Assembly (NCBI GenBank): GCA_016887505.1
Contig: CP069393.1
Span: 2,007,001 to 2,071,000, forward strand
Length of the DNA: 64,000 bases
Origin: Clostridia bacterium
GTDB lineage: Bacteria > Bacillota > TC1 > UBA5767
Direction: 5' to 3'
Positions 53,306-62,223 of the stretch are shown piece by piece. The notes under the pieces were generated by a model that worked only from the letters and a program-made list of their open reading frames with translations, did no database searches and was not told the DNA's origin. Each line of letters starts with the position of its first letter. Position 1 is the first letter of the stretch. A program made the position numbers and the translations under genes.

Positions 53306-56300
53306 ATGAGCTTTTTAATTCGAGCAATCGAACAGCGTGATACGCTACAACAAATCGAAAGGGCGTTTTTAGACGGGGCAGGAAATGTTCAAGTCTTCGG
53401 ATTGCCCACAAATATTTCCTATGAATATGCAGCGGCTATGGCGAAACGTCGTCCGCTTCTGATTCTCGTTTCGGATGAGCGGGAAGGCAGGGCTTTGGCA
53501 CAACGACTTAGTGAACGCATAGAAGGAAGAGCCATCTTCTATCCAGCGGAAGACCTGCTGGTATATAGGACCTTGGCCCGCAGTAATGACGTTCAACGAG
53601 AGCGAATTCAAGCGAGGTTCATGCTTGCAGCTGGGGAAATAGATATATTGATTGCCACAGTGCAATCGTTATTGGAGCGGTCTGTGCCAAAAGACCGCTT
53701 TTTAAAGAGCGCTTTTACGCTGAAACTAGGCGAGATGGCAGAACCAGATGAGCTAATCGAGAGGTTGACCATGCTCGGATATGAACAGTGTGATTTGGTG
53801 GAATCGCCAGGTCAGTTTAGCCATAGAGGTGGACTGATCGACGTATTCTCGTTGGCCTATGAGCACCCGGTTCGAATTGAGTTTTTTGATGTGGAAGTGG
53901 AAGCACTTCGCATGTTTGATATTGAAAGCCAAAAATCGATTGAAAAGATGGACTCTTGTCGCTTGCTTCCGGCGAGAGACTTACTATTGGATTCGGAAAC
54001 ACGGGAAAAAGGCATAGAGGGTCTACGCTCAGCGCTAGAGGCTGTGCAGATTCTTTTTTCCGGTCCTGAATTCCAAGAGGCAAGAAAGCAGTTTAGAGAA
54101 GATACGTTAGAGGATATCGAACTACTGCAGCAGGATGCCCAAGGCGAAGGATTAGAGCGCTATACTTCTTACTTCTACGATTCTTTATCCGGTATTCTCG
54201 ATTACTTTAATCAGGAACCGTTGCTATGGACAGAAAATCTAAATCGTATGTTGGCAAATTATACCGAGGAGTATGATCTCTACTTGGCAACCTATAAGGA
54301 TGCGTATGAAAAAGGGAAGGTTTTGCCGGGATATCTGGATTTACGTCTAGAACCGGTGGTGTTTTCAGACATACTGGATTCGGTTTTTTCGATTCATTTT
54401 GCTCCTTTGCCGGTAGTGCAAGGACCCAATAAGGCCAAGCGCATCTTAGAACTAGATGGAAGAAATGCGAGTAGCTATTTAGGTAAGACGGCTCTTTTTT
54501 TGGCAGATCTTAAACAATGGGTTAAAAAAAATGCCATACTTCTATTCGTCGAAAATGAACGAAGGCGGAAGATGCTAATAGAAGAGATTCAGGAGATTGG
54601 CTTGCCGTATACCTTGGTTGACGATTCATTTGACCAAGAAGTCCAAAATAGACTCATATATATCATTGATGAACCATTAAATGCAGGCGCAGAACTAACA
54701 GAAGATAAACTGGTCCTGGTGGGTGAACGAGAAATATTTTCTAGCACCAGGGAGAAACGTAAAAAGAAAAAAAGTGCCAAGGCATCTATTCGGGCCTTCA
54801 CCGAGGTCAATGTGGGCGACTATGTCGTGCATGATCAGCATGGTGTAGGGCAGTATTTGGGCATAACAACCATTGAAACCGATGGTCGTGAAAAAGATTA
54901 TCTAGAGATTCAGTATGCCAAAGAGGATAAGCTCTTTCTTCCGGTTGAACAACTGGAGATTTTGGAAAAATATGTAGGTGCAGAAGGATACAAGCCTAGG
55001 ATGTCCCGCTTGGGAACCAAGGATTGGGAGAACGTGAAAAAGAAAGTCCGTTTGGCGGTTAAGGAGATTGCCATCGACCTCTTGGCCTTGTATGCCAAAA
55101 GACAGATGAGTATTGGCTTTGCCTATGATGCTGATACGGCCTGGCAGAAGGAATTTGAGGATCGTTTTCCGTTCCGCGAGACGAACGACCAATTGAGAGC
55201 CATAAAAGACACCAAGGAAGACATGGAATCGATGCGACCAATGGACCGTATCATTATTGGCGACGTGGGGTATGGTAAGACAGAAGTAGCGCTCCGTGCT
55301 GCTTTTAAAGCGGTGAACAACTCGAAACAGGTTGCCTTGCTGGTTCCAACTACCGTCTTATCCAATCAACACTACAAAACCTTTGAGAAACGATTTGCAA
55401 ATTGGCCTATCCGGATTGCTGTCCTGAATCGTTTTATCAGCAGTAAAGAGAAAAAGCAGATTCTCGCTAAGGTAAAAAGGGGCGAAATAGATATTTTAAT
55501 CGGCACGCATAGATTGCTTTCAAAGGATGTAGAATTCTCAAATTTAGGATTGGTTATTGTGGATGAAGAACAAAAATTTGGGGTGGCTCATAAAGAACGT
55601 TTGAAAGATATGCGACAAGAAGTAGACTTTTTAACCCTTAGTGCAACGCCCATACCTAGGACGCTGCATATGTCCCTATCTGGTGCGCGTGATATGAGCA
55701 TTATTGAAACACCACCTGATGAGCGGCATCCTGTACAGACCTATGTTTTAGAATACAGCGACCAGCTGGTGCAAAATGCCATCCGTAAAGAACTAGCACG
55801 GGGTGGCCAGGTTTATTTTATTCACAATAAAGTGGCGCAGTTACCAGCTTGGCAACAGCGCATAGAACGCTTGGTTCCAGAGGCGAGTCTTGTGATAGCA
55901 CATGGACAGATGGACAAAAAAAAGCTAGAGCAAGCAATGATGACTTTTGTTGAGGGAGAAGCGGATGTGCTCTTGTGTACAACCATTGTGGAAAGTGGCA
56001 TCGATATCGCGAACGTGAATACCTTGATCGTAAATGATGCAGACCATTTAGGATTATCCCAAATATATCAACTTAAAGGCAGAGTTGGAAGAAGTTCACG
56101 TGTAGCGCATGCGTACTTTATGTATCGCCGAAACAAGATTTTGAGTGAGGAAGCAGAAAAACGCCTTAAAGCGATTCGGGAGTTTACAGAGTTTGGCGCT
56201 GGCTTTAAAATAGCAATGCGGGACTTGGAAATCCGAGGAGCAGGTAATATCCTAGGGGCAGAACAACATGGCCATATGTTATCTGTTGGATTCGAAATGT

Positions 56301-56809
56301 ATCGCCGGCTTTTAGAAGAAGAAGTTGCCAAGCTTCGTGGTCAGTCTCCGGAAGAGCATGAACCGGAAAACGAAGTTAAGGTTGAGCTTAATGTGAGTGC
56401 GCATATCAAGAAAGCCTACATTGGAAACCCTACATTCAAGATGGAATTGTATAGCCGCATCCTGAGGGCCCATGACGAAGCTCAGTTGACAGATATTAAG
56501 ACGGAAATTGAGGACCGTTTTGGTCCTATGCCGATTGAAACGGAGCACCTAATTGATATTGCTAGAATCCGCTTAAAAGGCAAACGTATGGGTCTGGTTC
56601 GAATTACCAGCACAAACGAAATGATTGAGCTAGAGTTCGATGGGAATCCTTTTGATGCGGAGACATTGTTACGCCCTGGAGAAGCTTTTAAGAGAGATTT
56701 ACTAATTCAACCTAGTGAAAACTTGCTATTGCGTTTAAGAAAGAAAGACCGAACAGATGAGCAAATGATAGAACATATTATAAAACTATTTATCTTGTTG
56801 GACGAGTAG
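53306..56809 (+). CDS. mfd: transcription-repair coupling factor Mfd
   Basis: An 1167-residue DNA translocase that removes stalled RNA polymerase and recruits UvrA. It has the UvrB-like N-terminal domains (RERIQARFMLAAGEIDILIA; SPGQFSHRGGLIDVFSL), the RNA-polymerase-interacting domain near 500 (VGDYVVHDQHGVGQYLGI) and the RecG-like motor, with Walker A GDVGYGKTEVAL near 651 and DEEQ-type Walker B in VIVDEEQKFGVAHK near 750. The C-terminal TRCF regulatory domain follows. Length is complete. Its place after pth matches Bacillus. Confidence 0.97.
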   Translation: MSFLIRAIEQRDTLQQIERAFLDGAGNVQVFGLPTNISYEYAAAMAKRRPLLILVSDEREGRALAQRLSERIEGRAIFYPAEDLLVYRTLARSNDVQRERIQARFMLAAGEIDILIATVQSLLERSVPKDRFLKSAFTLKLGEMAEPDELIERLTMLGYEQCDLVESPGQFSHRGGLIDVFSLAYEHPVRIEFFDVEVEALRMFDIESQKSIEKMDSCRLLPARDLLLDSETREKGIEGLRSALEAVQILFSGPEFQEARKQFREDTLEDIELLQQDAQGEGLERYTSYFYDSLSGILDYFNQEPLLWTENLNRMLANYTEEYDLYLATYKDAYEKGKVLPGYLDLRLEPVVFSDILDSVFSIHFAPLPVVQGPNKAKRILELDGRNASSYLGKTALFLADLKQWVKKNAILLFVENERRRKMLIEEIQEIGLPYTLVDDSFDQEVQNRLIYIIDEPLNAGAELTEDKLVLVGEREIFSSTREKRKKKKSAKASIRAFTEVNVGDYVVHDQHGVGQYLGITTIETDGREKDYLEIQYAKEDKLFLPVEQLEILEKYVGAEGYKPRMSRLGTKDWENVKKKVRLAVKEIAIDLLALYAKRQMSIGFAYDADTAWQKEFEDRFPFRETNDQLRAIKDTKEDMESMRPMDRIIIGDVGYGKTEVALRAAFKAVNNSKQVALLVPTTVLSNQHYKTFEKRFANWPIRIAVLNRFISSKEKKQILAKVKRGEIDILIGTHRLLSKDVEFSNLGLVIVDEEQKFGVAHKERLKDMRQEVDFLTLSATPIPRTLHMSLSGARDMSIIETPPDERHPVQTYVLEYSDQLVQNAIRKELARGGQVYFIHNKVAQLPAWQQRIERLVPEASLVIAHGQMDKKKLEQAMMTFVEGEADVLLCTTIVESGIDIANVNTLIVNDADHLGLSQIYQLKGRVGRSSRVAHAYFMYRRNKILSEEAEKRLKAIREFTEFGAGFKIAMRDLEIRGAGNILGAEQHGHMLSVGFEMYRRLLEEEVAKLRGQSPEEHEPENEVKVELNVSAHIKKAYIGNPTFKMELYSRILRAHDEAQLTDIKTEIEDRFGPMPIETEHLIDIARIRLKGKRMGLVRITSTNEMIELEFDGNPFDAETLLRPGEAFKRDLLIQPSENLLLRLRKKDRTDEQMIEHIIKLFILLDE

Positions 56810-56879
56810 TTAGAGAAAGCACTTGCACCTAGAAGGTAAAAACGGCATAATGGGATAGAATGAAAGGGAGGGCTTAAGC

Positions 56880-57866
56880 GTGAAAAAAAGGATAATCATT
56901 AGCTTCTTGCTAATACTATCGTTGCTAGCAATGGCCGCATGTTCAGCGGCTGATAATGCAGCAATTGTTAACGGTGATGAAATCAGTATGGAGGATTTAG
57001 AGACCGAAGTGGCTTTGTTCCAAGAAAACATTGCTAATTCTGGGCTTTCACTTGGAGATCCTGAAGATGAAGAATACCAAAGGATTCTCAAAGAAGAAGT
57101 TCTGAATATTATGATTCGCAAGGTGCTTTTACATCAAGAATTGGCAGCCAACGATATTGAGATTAGTGAAGATGGCGCACTTGAGTACTTGGACAGTATG
57201 AAATCCATGTATGGTGAGGAACAGTACCAAGCCCTTTTAGCTATGAATGGTGTGGATGAGGAAACCTTTATCGAGGACTTTGCTTTCAATGAAGCACTTA
57301 CTGCTCTTCGGGAGAAGGTTACGGCAGATGTTCAAGTAAGCGAAGATGAGGCAAGAGATTACTTTGAAGCCAATAAGAGCTCACTCATACGGGGCACAGC
57401 CAGCCATATCTTGTTTAGTTTTAATACGCAGGAAGCCACAGATGAGGTTAGGGCAGAAGCACAGGCCCGTTTTGATGAAGCCATGGCCAGACTGTCTGCT
57501 GGTGATGATTTTGCTACAGTAGCGCAAGAAATGTCGGATGATGGTTCTGCTGCAAATGGTGGAAAATTAGGGGACTCTTTCTCCATGATTGACTCTCCAT
57601 ATGTAGATGAATTTACAGTAGCAGCACTCAATTTAGAGGCTGGTGAATATACGAAGGAACCAGTTGTAAGCCAGTTTGGATACCATATCATCAAATTGGA
57701 CGAAAAAATTGAAGACTTCGATTTATTAAAAGAAGATATAATCACCATGTTGGTGGAAAATAAAAAAGATGAAATATTCGGTGACTATGTAATGAATTTA
57801 AATGAAAATGCAGATATTGAAAATTTTGTATCTGTAGAAGAGCCGGAAGTAGATGAAGAATCTTAA
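56880..57866 (+). CDS. PrsA/SurA-like foldase lipoprotein with PpiC parvulin domain
   Basis: A 328-residue exported peptidyl-prolyl isomerase. It starts at GTG with GGGAGGG upstream. The signal peptide ends at a probable lipobox MAAC (Cys21). An N-terminal SurA-like helical region (AAIVNGDEISMEDLETEVAL) precedes the parvulin domain at about 165-275 (GTASHILFSF; GDDFATVAQEMSDDGSAANG; VVSQFGYHIIKL). It likely folds secreted proteins at the outer face of the membrane and lies in the same place as a foldase would in related Clostridia. The mazG gene overlaps its 3' end by 14 bases. Confidence 0.92.
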   Translation: MKKRIIISFLLILSLLAMAACSAADNAAIVNGDEISMEDLETEVALFQENIANSGLSLGDPEDEEYQRILKEEVLNIMIRKVLLHQELAANDIEISEDGALEYLDSMKSMYGEEQYQALLAMNGVDEETFIEDFAFNEALTALREKVTADVQVSEDEARDYFEANKSSLIRGTASHILFSFNTQEATDEVRAEAQARFDEAMARLSAGDDFATVAQEMSDDGSAANGGKLGDSFSMIDSPYVDEFTVAALNLEAGEYTKEPVVSQFGYHIIKLDEKIEDFDLLKEDIITMLVENKKDEIFGDYVMNLNENADIENFVSVEEPEVDEES

Positions 57867-58644
57867 TACAGGTAAGAAACTGGAAGAATTTATAGAAATT
57901 ATGAAGCGGTTGCTTTCGCCGAATGGTTGCCCTTGGGATAGGAAACAGACTCATGACAGTTTAAAACGCTACTTGATTGAGGAGTCTTATGAGGTCTATG
58001 AAGCCATTGAAGAAAATAGCATGGAAAAACTCCAAGATGAGCTTGGTGACGTGCTAATGCAGGTAGTGTTCCACAGTGCGCTAGCGGAACAATCAGGGGC
58101 ATTCACCCTGGATGATGTGATTGATGGTGTTCAGGAAAAAATGATTCGGCGACACCCTCATGTATTTGCGGATAGTTCGGTTAATAGTGCAAAAGAGGTA
58201 GAAATTCGTTGGGAAGAAATCAAGAAGGAAGAAAAAAGCGTACGTAAAAATCAAACCTTGATGGATATTCCCAAAGCGATGGACCCTCTTTACCGAGCAG
58301 AAAAATTACAACAACGTGCGGCCAAAGTTGGATTTGATTGGCCGGATTTAGATGGGGCCATGGGCAAGGTAGATGAAGAAATACTTGAGCTTAAAGCGGC
58401 CATAGATCAGAAAGATAGGCAGGAAATTGAAGCAGAATTAGGCGATGTGTTCTTTTCTCTGGTAAATATTGCTAGAAAAATGGACATGGATTCAGTGGAT
58501 GCCTTACAAGCTACCAATGACAAGTTTGTACGTCGTTTCCAAATGATGGAGTCCAAGGCACAGGATGGTTCTTTGGATTTGAACGACCTAAGGCTTGAGC
58601 AGCTAGAAAGCTGGTGGCAAGAGGCAAAGAAGGAACTTCAATAG
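57853..58644 (+). CDS. mazG: MazG nucleoside triphosphate pyrophosphohydrolase
   Basis: A 263-residue house-cleaning enzyme that hydrolyses (d)NTPs to monophosphates. Two MazG domains are visible. The first (about 15-125) has NGCPWDRKQTHDSLKRYLIE and the metal site EESYEVYEAIEE followed by DELGDVLMQVV. The second (about 165-250) has EEILELKAAI and AELGDVFFSLV. In Bacillus YabN this unit is fused to an N-terminal methylase-like domain, which is absent here. It overlaps the foldase gene by 14 bases. Confidence 0.93.
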   Translation: MKNLNTGKKLEEFIEIMKRLLSPNGCPWDRKQTHDSLKRYLIEESYEVYEAIEENSMEKLQDELGDVLMQVVFHSALAEQSGAFTLDDVIDGVQEKMIRRHPHVFADSSVNSAKEVEIRWEEIKKEEKSVRKNQTLMDIPKAMDPLYRAEKLQQRAAKVGFDWPDLDGAMGKVDEEILELKAAIDQKDRQEIEAELGDVFFSLVNIARKMDMDSVDALQATNDKFVRRFQMMESKAQDGSLDLNDLRLEQLESWWQEAKKELQ

Positions 58645-58789
58645 GCTAAAAGGCCTAAATAATGGGGATTTCTTAAAAAAAATGACTTTTATTGCTCTGG
58701 CGGGGAGGAAAACACCGTCAGTGATAGAATGTTATATTAGTGTTTGTTATTAATGGTTTTAAACTAACTTATTTTAGGAGGGTAATATT

Positions 58790-59065
58790 TTGAACAAAGG
58801 TGAATTGATTGCTAGTGTGGCAGAAAAGGCTGAACTGAGCAAAAAGGATGCAGAGAAAGTGGTAGGCGCTGTTTTGGATGGTATCACAGAAACTCTGGTA
58901 GCTGGTGATAAAGTACAAATCATCGGTTTTGGTACCTTTGAGGTTCGAGAGAGAGCTGCGCGTGTGGGACGCAATCCCAAGACTGGTGCAGAATTGAAAA
59001 TTGCAGCTTCTAAAGTACCTGCCTTTAAAGCTGGAAAAGCTCTAAAAGACAAAGTAAACCAATAG
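58790..59065 (+). CDS. hup: DNA-binding protein HU
   Basis: A 91-residue nucleoid protein. It starts at TTG with AGGAGGG 7 bases upstream. The dimerisation helices ([20 protein letters not shown]) and the DNA-clasping beta arms ([20 protein letters not shown]) are complete, with the Pro in the tip region replaced by RNPKTG as usual. It lies between mazG and rqcP, as in several Firmicutes. A terminator follows at once. Confidence 0.96.
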   Translation: MNKGELIASVAEKAELSKKDAEKVVGAVLDGITETLVAGDKVQIIGFGTFEVRERAARVGRNPKTGAELKIAASKVPAFKAGKALKDKVNQ

Positions 59066-59071
59066 GAATTG

Positions 59072-59096
59072 AGCCAGGTTATCCTGGCTTTTTTTT
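59072..59096 (+). terminator. terminator of hup
   Basis: AGCCAGG-TTAT-CCTGGCT followed by TTTTTTT. The next start codon begins directly after the T-run. Confidence 0.9.
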
Positions 59097-59369
59097 ATGA
59101 GATTAGACAAATTCCTAAAAGTATCGCGCATTATTAAACGGAGAACCATAGCCAAAGATATGTGCGATAATGCCAGGATTCAGGTCAATGGAAGGGTTGC
59201 CAAAGCAGGTCACGACATTGAGGCGGGCGATACATTGATTATTGAGTTTGGTAGACGCATTTTAACAGTGGAAGTGTTAGATACACCGAATACAATCAGG
59301 GCGGATCAGGCTGAAACGCTCTATACGATTCTTACCAATGAAGAAAAAAAAGAAGAAGAATGGATTTAA
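59097..59369 (+). CDS. rqcP: RqcP (YabO), S4-domain ribosome quality-control protein
   Basis: A 90-residue S4-domain protein (MRLDKFLKVSRIIKRRTIAK; ARIQVNGRVAKAGHDIEAGD). YabO/RqcP binds the large ribosomal subunit with RqcH and supports poly-alanine tailing of stalled chains. The start is set by homology: the N-terminus is canonical. However, there is no Shine-Dalgarno, as the hup terminator lies just before the ATG, so initiation is unusual. The 68-codon frame at 59360 overlaps its end. Confidence 0.92.
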   Translation: MRLDKFLKVSRIIKRRTIAKDMCDNARIQVNGRVAKAGHDIEAGDTLIIEFGRRILTVEVLDTPNTIRADQAETLYTILTNEEKKEEEWI

Positions 59370-59566
59370 GGGATTGGTCCTATAGACTAGACGCTCGTTA
59401 CGAGGAGCTACAGTGTATGGGTCCTTTTTTTATGGACAATATAAGGACGGCATTCAGAAAAAGCAGAAGTAAGCTTGATATGGAAGCCTTAGCATACAGT
59501 CTTAGCTTGGAGATGGAAGAAGGCAAAATAGAGTCCCAAAAAGTTTTTAGAACTTGTATTATGTAA
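59360..59566 (+). CDS. small hypothetical protein
   Basis: A 68-codon frame that I do not recognise (starts MDLRDWSYRLDARYEELQCM). The purine-rich stretch AAGAAGAAGA before the ATG could serve as a ribosome site, and the start overlaps the rqcP stop by 10 bases, which fits translational coupling. In Bacillus yabP and yabQ follow yabO; this product resembles neither. Codon use looks ordinary, with charged helical character and no membrane segment. It may be a real lineage-specific gene or a chance frame. Confidence 0.4.
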   Translation: MDLRDWSYRLDARYEELQCMGPFFMDNIRTAFRKSRSKLDMEALAYSLSLEMEEGKIESQKVFRTCIM

Positions 59567-59680
59567 TAAAAAATAAGCCTAATTTTTTTGTACACAAGCA
59601 TATTGCAGAGGACTATTTCATGTGGTACTATAGGTTTAATGGAAAGATTAGATGCAAAGGTAAGACCTATAGGAGGTACG

Positions 59681-60424
59681 ATGCCTAAAAAACGTTATTT
59701 TCAGGTTCGTAAAGAACTTGTAGATATTATCTCCCGACAGAAGCTGGCTGGTAATCGCTTACCGCCTGAGGCTGATTTGGCCAAACGCTTGGGCGTCAGT
59801 CGCGGAACCATACGCGAAGTAATGCAGACGCTTGCCCGGGAGGGTATCATCAGTAAAAAACATGGTTTGGGCAATTTTGTCCACAAAAGCGCAATAGAGA
59901 CCAAAATGCGCATAGACACCATTCAAGATTTTGTGAAAATGATTGAATCCGGTGGCTATGAAGCTCGCATGGAAAAGATTGGAAGCAGCAAGGATGTTCT
60001 GATTGAAGATGAATTCTTTGAAAAGGCTTCCTCGAACTTAAATATTGAAAACAAAGAAGATTTAATTAATTTGCAAAGCCTTTATTATGCAGATGCAAAA
60101 CCCGCCATTTTTACCCAAGTATACATACCCAAAGACATCATCCTAGATGACCCTGACAAAGAAATCAAAGAATCCCTTTTCAAATTTTTAGACGCATTTT
60201 GTAATCAGACAATAGAACAAACCATCATAAAATTCGAACCGAGACTTGCAAGTGGTATAGCAGCAGAGATGCTGGAGATGAAGCACAATGAACCACTCAT
60301 TATGTGGGAAGAATACTACTACAATATATACGATGAAGTTGTTTGTGTGGCCTTAGCCCATTTTCATCCAGAATTTATGAAATTTACAATGTTAAGAAAG
60401 GCGGAAACAGATGCTAGTAATTAG
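59681..60424 (+). CDS. GntR-family regulator with UTRA ligand-binding domain
   Basis: A 247-residue transcription factor. The winged helix is at 5-68 (PPEADLAKRLGVSRGTIREV; LAREGIISKKHGLGNFVHKS), followed by a UTRA-like effector domain at about 85-240 (LINLQSLYYADAKPAIFTQV; HNEPLIMWEEYYYNIYDEVV). Such regulators are usually released from DNA by the substrate or product of the pathway they control. AGGAGG lies 4 bases before the ATG at 59681; a frame reading back to 59588 lacks a ribosome site. It overlaps the next gene by 14 bases and heads the one-carbon cluster, so it is the likely local repressor. Confidence 0.9.
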   Translation: MPKKRYFQVRKELVDIISRQKLAGNRLPPEADLAKRLGVSRGTIREVMQTLAREGIISKKHGLGNFVHKSAIETKMRIDTIQDFVKMIESGGYEARMEKIGSSKDVLIEDEFFEKASSNLNIENKEDLINLQSLYYADAKPAIFTQVYIPKDIILDDPDKEIKESLFKFLDAFCNQTIEQTIIKFEPRLASGIAAEMLEMKHNEPLIMWEEYYYNIYDEVVCVALAHFHPEFMKFTMLRKAETDASN

Positions 60425-61205
60425 TGGATCTATTAATACCAGTCGACCCGGAATAGACGATATTATTGAGCAACGAGATAAAGAAGCCTTATTCCGAATG
60501 GTTCGAGAAGCACTAGATTTTGGTGCGGAAGTAATTTCAGTGAATTGTGGCACACGCATTAATACAGAAGTAGATGATATCGAGTGGATGGTGCGTAGCA
60601 TTATGTCCGAGTTTGAGGTGCCCATGTGCATCGATTCTCCCAATGCTGATGCGCAAGCGATTGGTTTGTCCTTGATTAAAACACCAGACCCAATTATTGA
60701 TTCCATATCAGCTGATCCGGCTGTGATGAATGCGATGTTGCCGTTGGCTGAGCGATACAATGCAAGAGTGATTGCTTTGGCGATGGACGAGAAGAAGATG
60801 CCTACCTCTACAGAGGACAGATTAAGAATGGTGCAAAAGATGAAAGCTCCTCTTAAGTCCCACAACATTCCTTTTGGTAGGGTTTATGTGGACCCACTTG
60901 TGTTTCCGATAGCAACTGGTGAAAAAAATGCGTTAAACACGCTAGAAGCCATTCGGGCGATAAAACAAGAAGAACCAGAATTCAAGACCTGCATTGGGCT
61001 AGATAATATTTCGCATGGTTTACCGAAACGCGAACTATTGACGAACACGTATTTGGCGATGGCTGTAGCCAACGGCCTAGATGCTACTTTCATCGTGCTC
61101 AATGACCAATCGAAACCTTTGCTTACAGCAATGGATACCCTGATGGGTAACGACCCATATTGCATGAATTATCTGAAGGCTTATCGAAGTGGCTTTCTTG
61201 GATAA
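60411..61205 (+). CDS. methyltetrahydrofolate:corrinoid methyltransferase-like protein (AcsE/MtgA type)
   Basis: A 264-residue pterin-binding TIM barrel with the length and layout of AcsE (MeTr). Asp75 (MCIDSPNAD), Asp161 (YVDPLVFPI) and Asn199 (GLDNISHG) correspond to the methyl-THF-binding Asp and the catalytic Asn of Moorella MeTr. Two positions differ: the GERIN start motif reads SGSINTS here, and the Asn of the INS motif is Asp97 (IIDSISAD). It should move a methyl group between a folate-type pterin and a corrinoid protein, yet no corrinoid protein gene is seen in the window. It overlaps the regulator by 14 bases and is followed by the Mch homologue. Confidence 0.82.
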   Translation: MLVISGSINTSRPGIDDIIEQRDKEALFRMVREALDFGAEVISVNCGTRINTEVDDIEWMVRSIMSEFEVPMCIDSPNADAQAIGLSLIKTPDPIIDSISADPAVMNAMLPLAERYNARVIALAMDEKKMPTSTEDRLRMVQKMKAPLKSHNIPFGRVYVDPLVFPIATGEKNALNTLEAIRAIKQEEPEFKTCIGLDNISHGLPKRELLTNTYLAMAVANGLDATFIVLNDQSKPLLTAMDTLMGNDPYCMNYLKAYRSGFLG

Positions 61206-61229
61206 ATAAATGAAATGAAGGAGGAAGAT

Positions 61230-62189
61230 ATGTTTAGTGTTAACCAAAGAGCGGTACAAATTGTAAAAGAACAAATTATCCCATTTGCAGAGGAGATGAA
61301 CTGCAAGGTTATCAAGCTGAAGAATGGTGCCACTGTAGTGGATATGGGTATTGATGCGCCCGGTGGCTACAGGGCAGGAAAATTATTCGTAGAAGCTACG
61401 ATTGGCGGAATGGGTGTAGTGCAGTTTGGGGAGTTCAAACTAGGTGAAATAGAACTGCCGTCCATAGATGTCTATATTGATAGACCACAAGAAGCAACCC
61501 TAGTTACACAGTTCTCAGGTTGGAAGATGCTTAAGAAAGATCCTGAAACAGGTGTGGATTCCATCGGTTCTGGACCAGCTAGAGCCATCGCTAAAAACGA
61601 TATTTTTTCATCCCACTGGGACTACCAAGACATCCATCATGAATGTGTTTTCGGTGCTCAGACAACTTTGATGCCGGATGAAGCGGACGCGGAGCATATT
61701 GCCAAGGAATGTCATATTCAACCAGAGAATGTCTATATTTTAGCAGCTCGAACAGGTAGCATAACAGGTTCTATTCAAGTATGTTCTCGAACTGTGGAAG
61801 CATCTACTTGGAGAATTTGCCGTAAAGGCTTTGATTTGAAGAATATTATTTCTGGTATGGGCACCTGCCCTATTGCTCCGCCAATCAAAGATGAAGTGAA
61901 AGCAATGGACCGGGTAAATACTGCGCTTTTGTACGGCGTAACCGTGCGTTATACAGTGGACTGTAAGGATGAGGAAATTCTAGCGGTTCTTGATTCTCTA
62001 CCTTTTAATGCCTCAAGACGATTTGGAGAAGATTTTATAGATATATTTGAAGAAGGTAAACGCGACTTCTATATCGTAGATAAAGATATTCATACTGTGG
62101 CCCGCTATGAGTTCACCAATATTGCTACTGGCAACAGCTTTGCAGCTGGAGAATTGCGAGAGGATAAATTAAAGAAATCTTTGTTCTAA
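61230..62189 (+). CDS. mch: Mch homologue (methenyl-tetrahydromethanopterin cyclohydrolase family)
   Basis: A 319-residue protein that follows the Mch family from end to end. It shows MFSVNQRAV at the start, GGYRAG at 45-50, SGPARAI at 114-120, TGSITGSIQVCSRTVE at 175-190, GTCPIAPP at 211-218, NTALLYGVTV near 230 and TNIATGNSFAAGEL near the end. Arg187 and Glu190 occupy the positions of the catalytic Arg and Glu of archaeal Mch. Known members interconvert methenyl- and formyl-H4MPT in methanogens and methylotrophs; in a folate-using Firmicute the pterin may differ. GGAGGAAG precedes the ATG at 61230. It lies 24 bases after the methyltransferase and 34 bases before the FAD enzyme. Confidence 0.85.
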   Translation: MFSVNQRAVQIVKEQIIPFAEEMNCKVIKLKNGATVVDMGIDAPGGYRAGKLFVEATIGGMGVVQFGEFKLGEIELPSIDVYIDRPQEATLVTQFSGWKMLKKDPETGVDSIGSGPARAIAKNDIFSSHWDYQDIHHECVFGAQTTLMPDEADAEHIAKECHIQPENVYILAARTGSITGSIQVCSRTVEASTWRICRKGFDLKNIISGMGTCPIAPPIKDEVKAMDRVNTALLYGVTVRYTVDCKDEEILAVLDSLPFNASRRFGEDFIDIFEEGKRDFYIVDKDIHTVARYEFTNIATGNSFAAGELREDKLKKSLF

Positions 62190-62223
62190 GCATTGCTGGA
62201 TAGATAGACAGGTGGGTGAAAGC

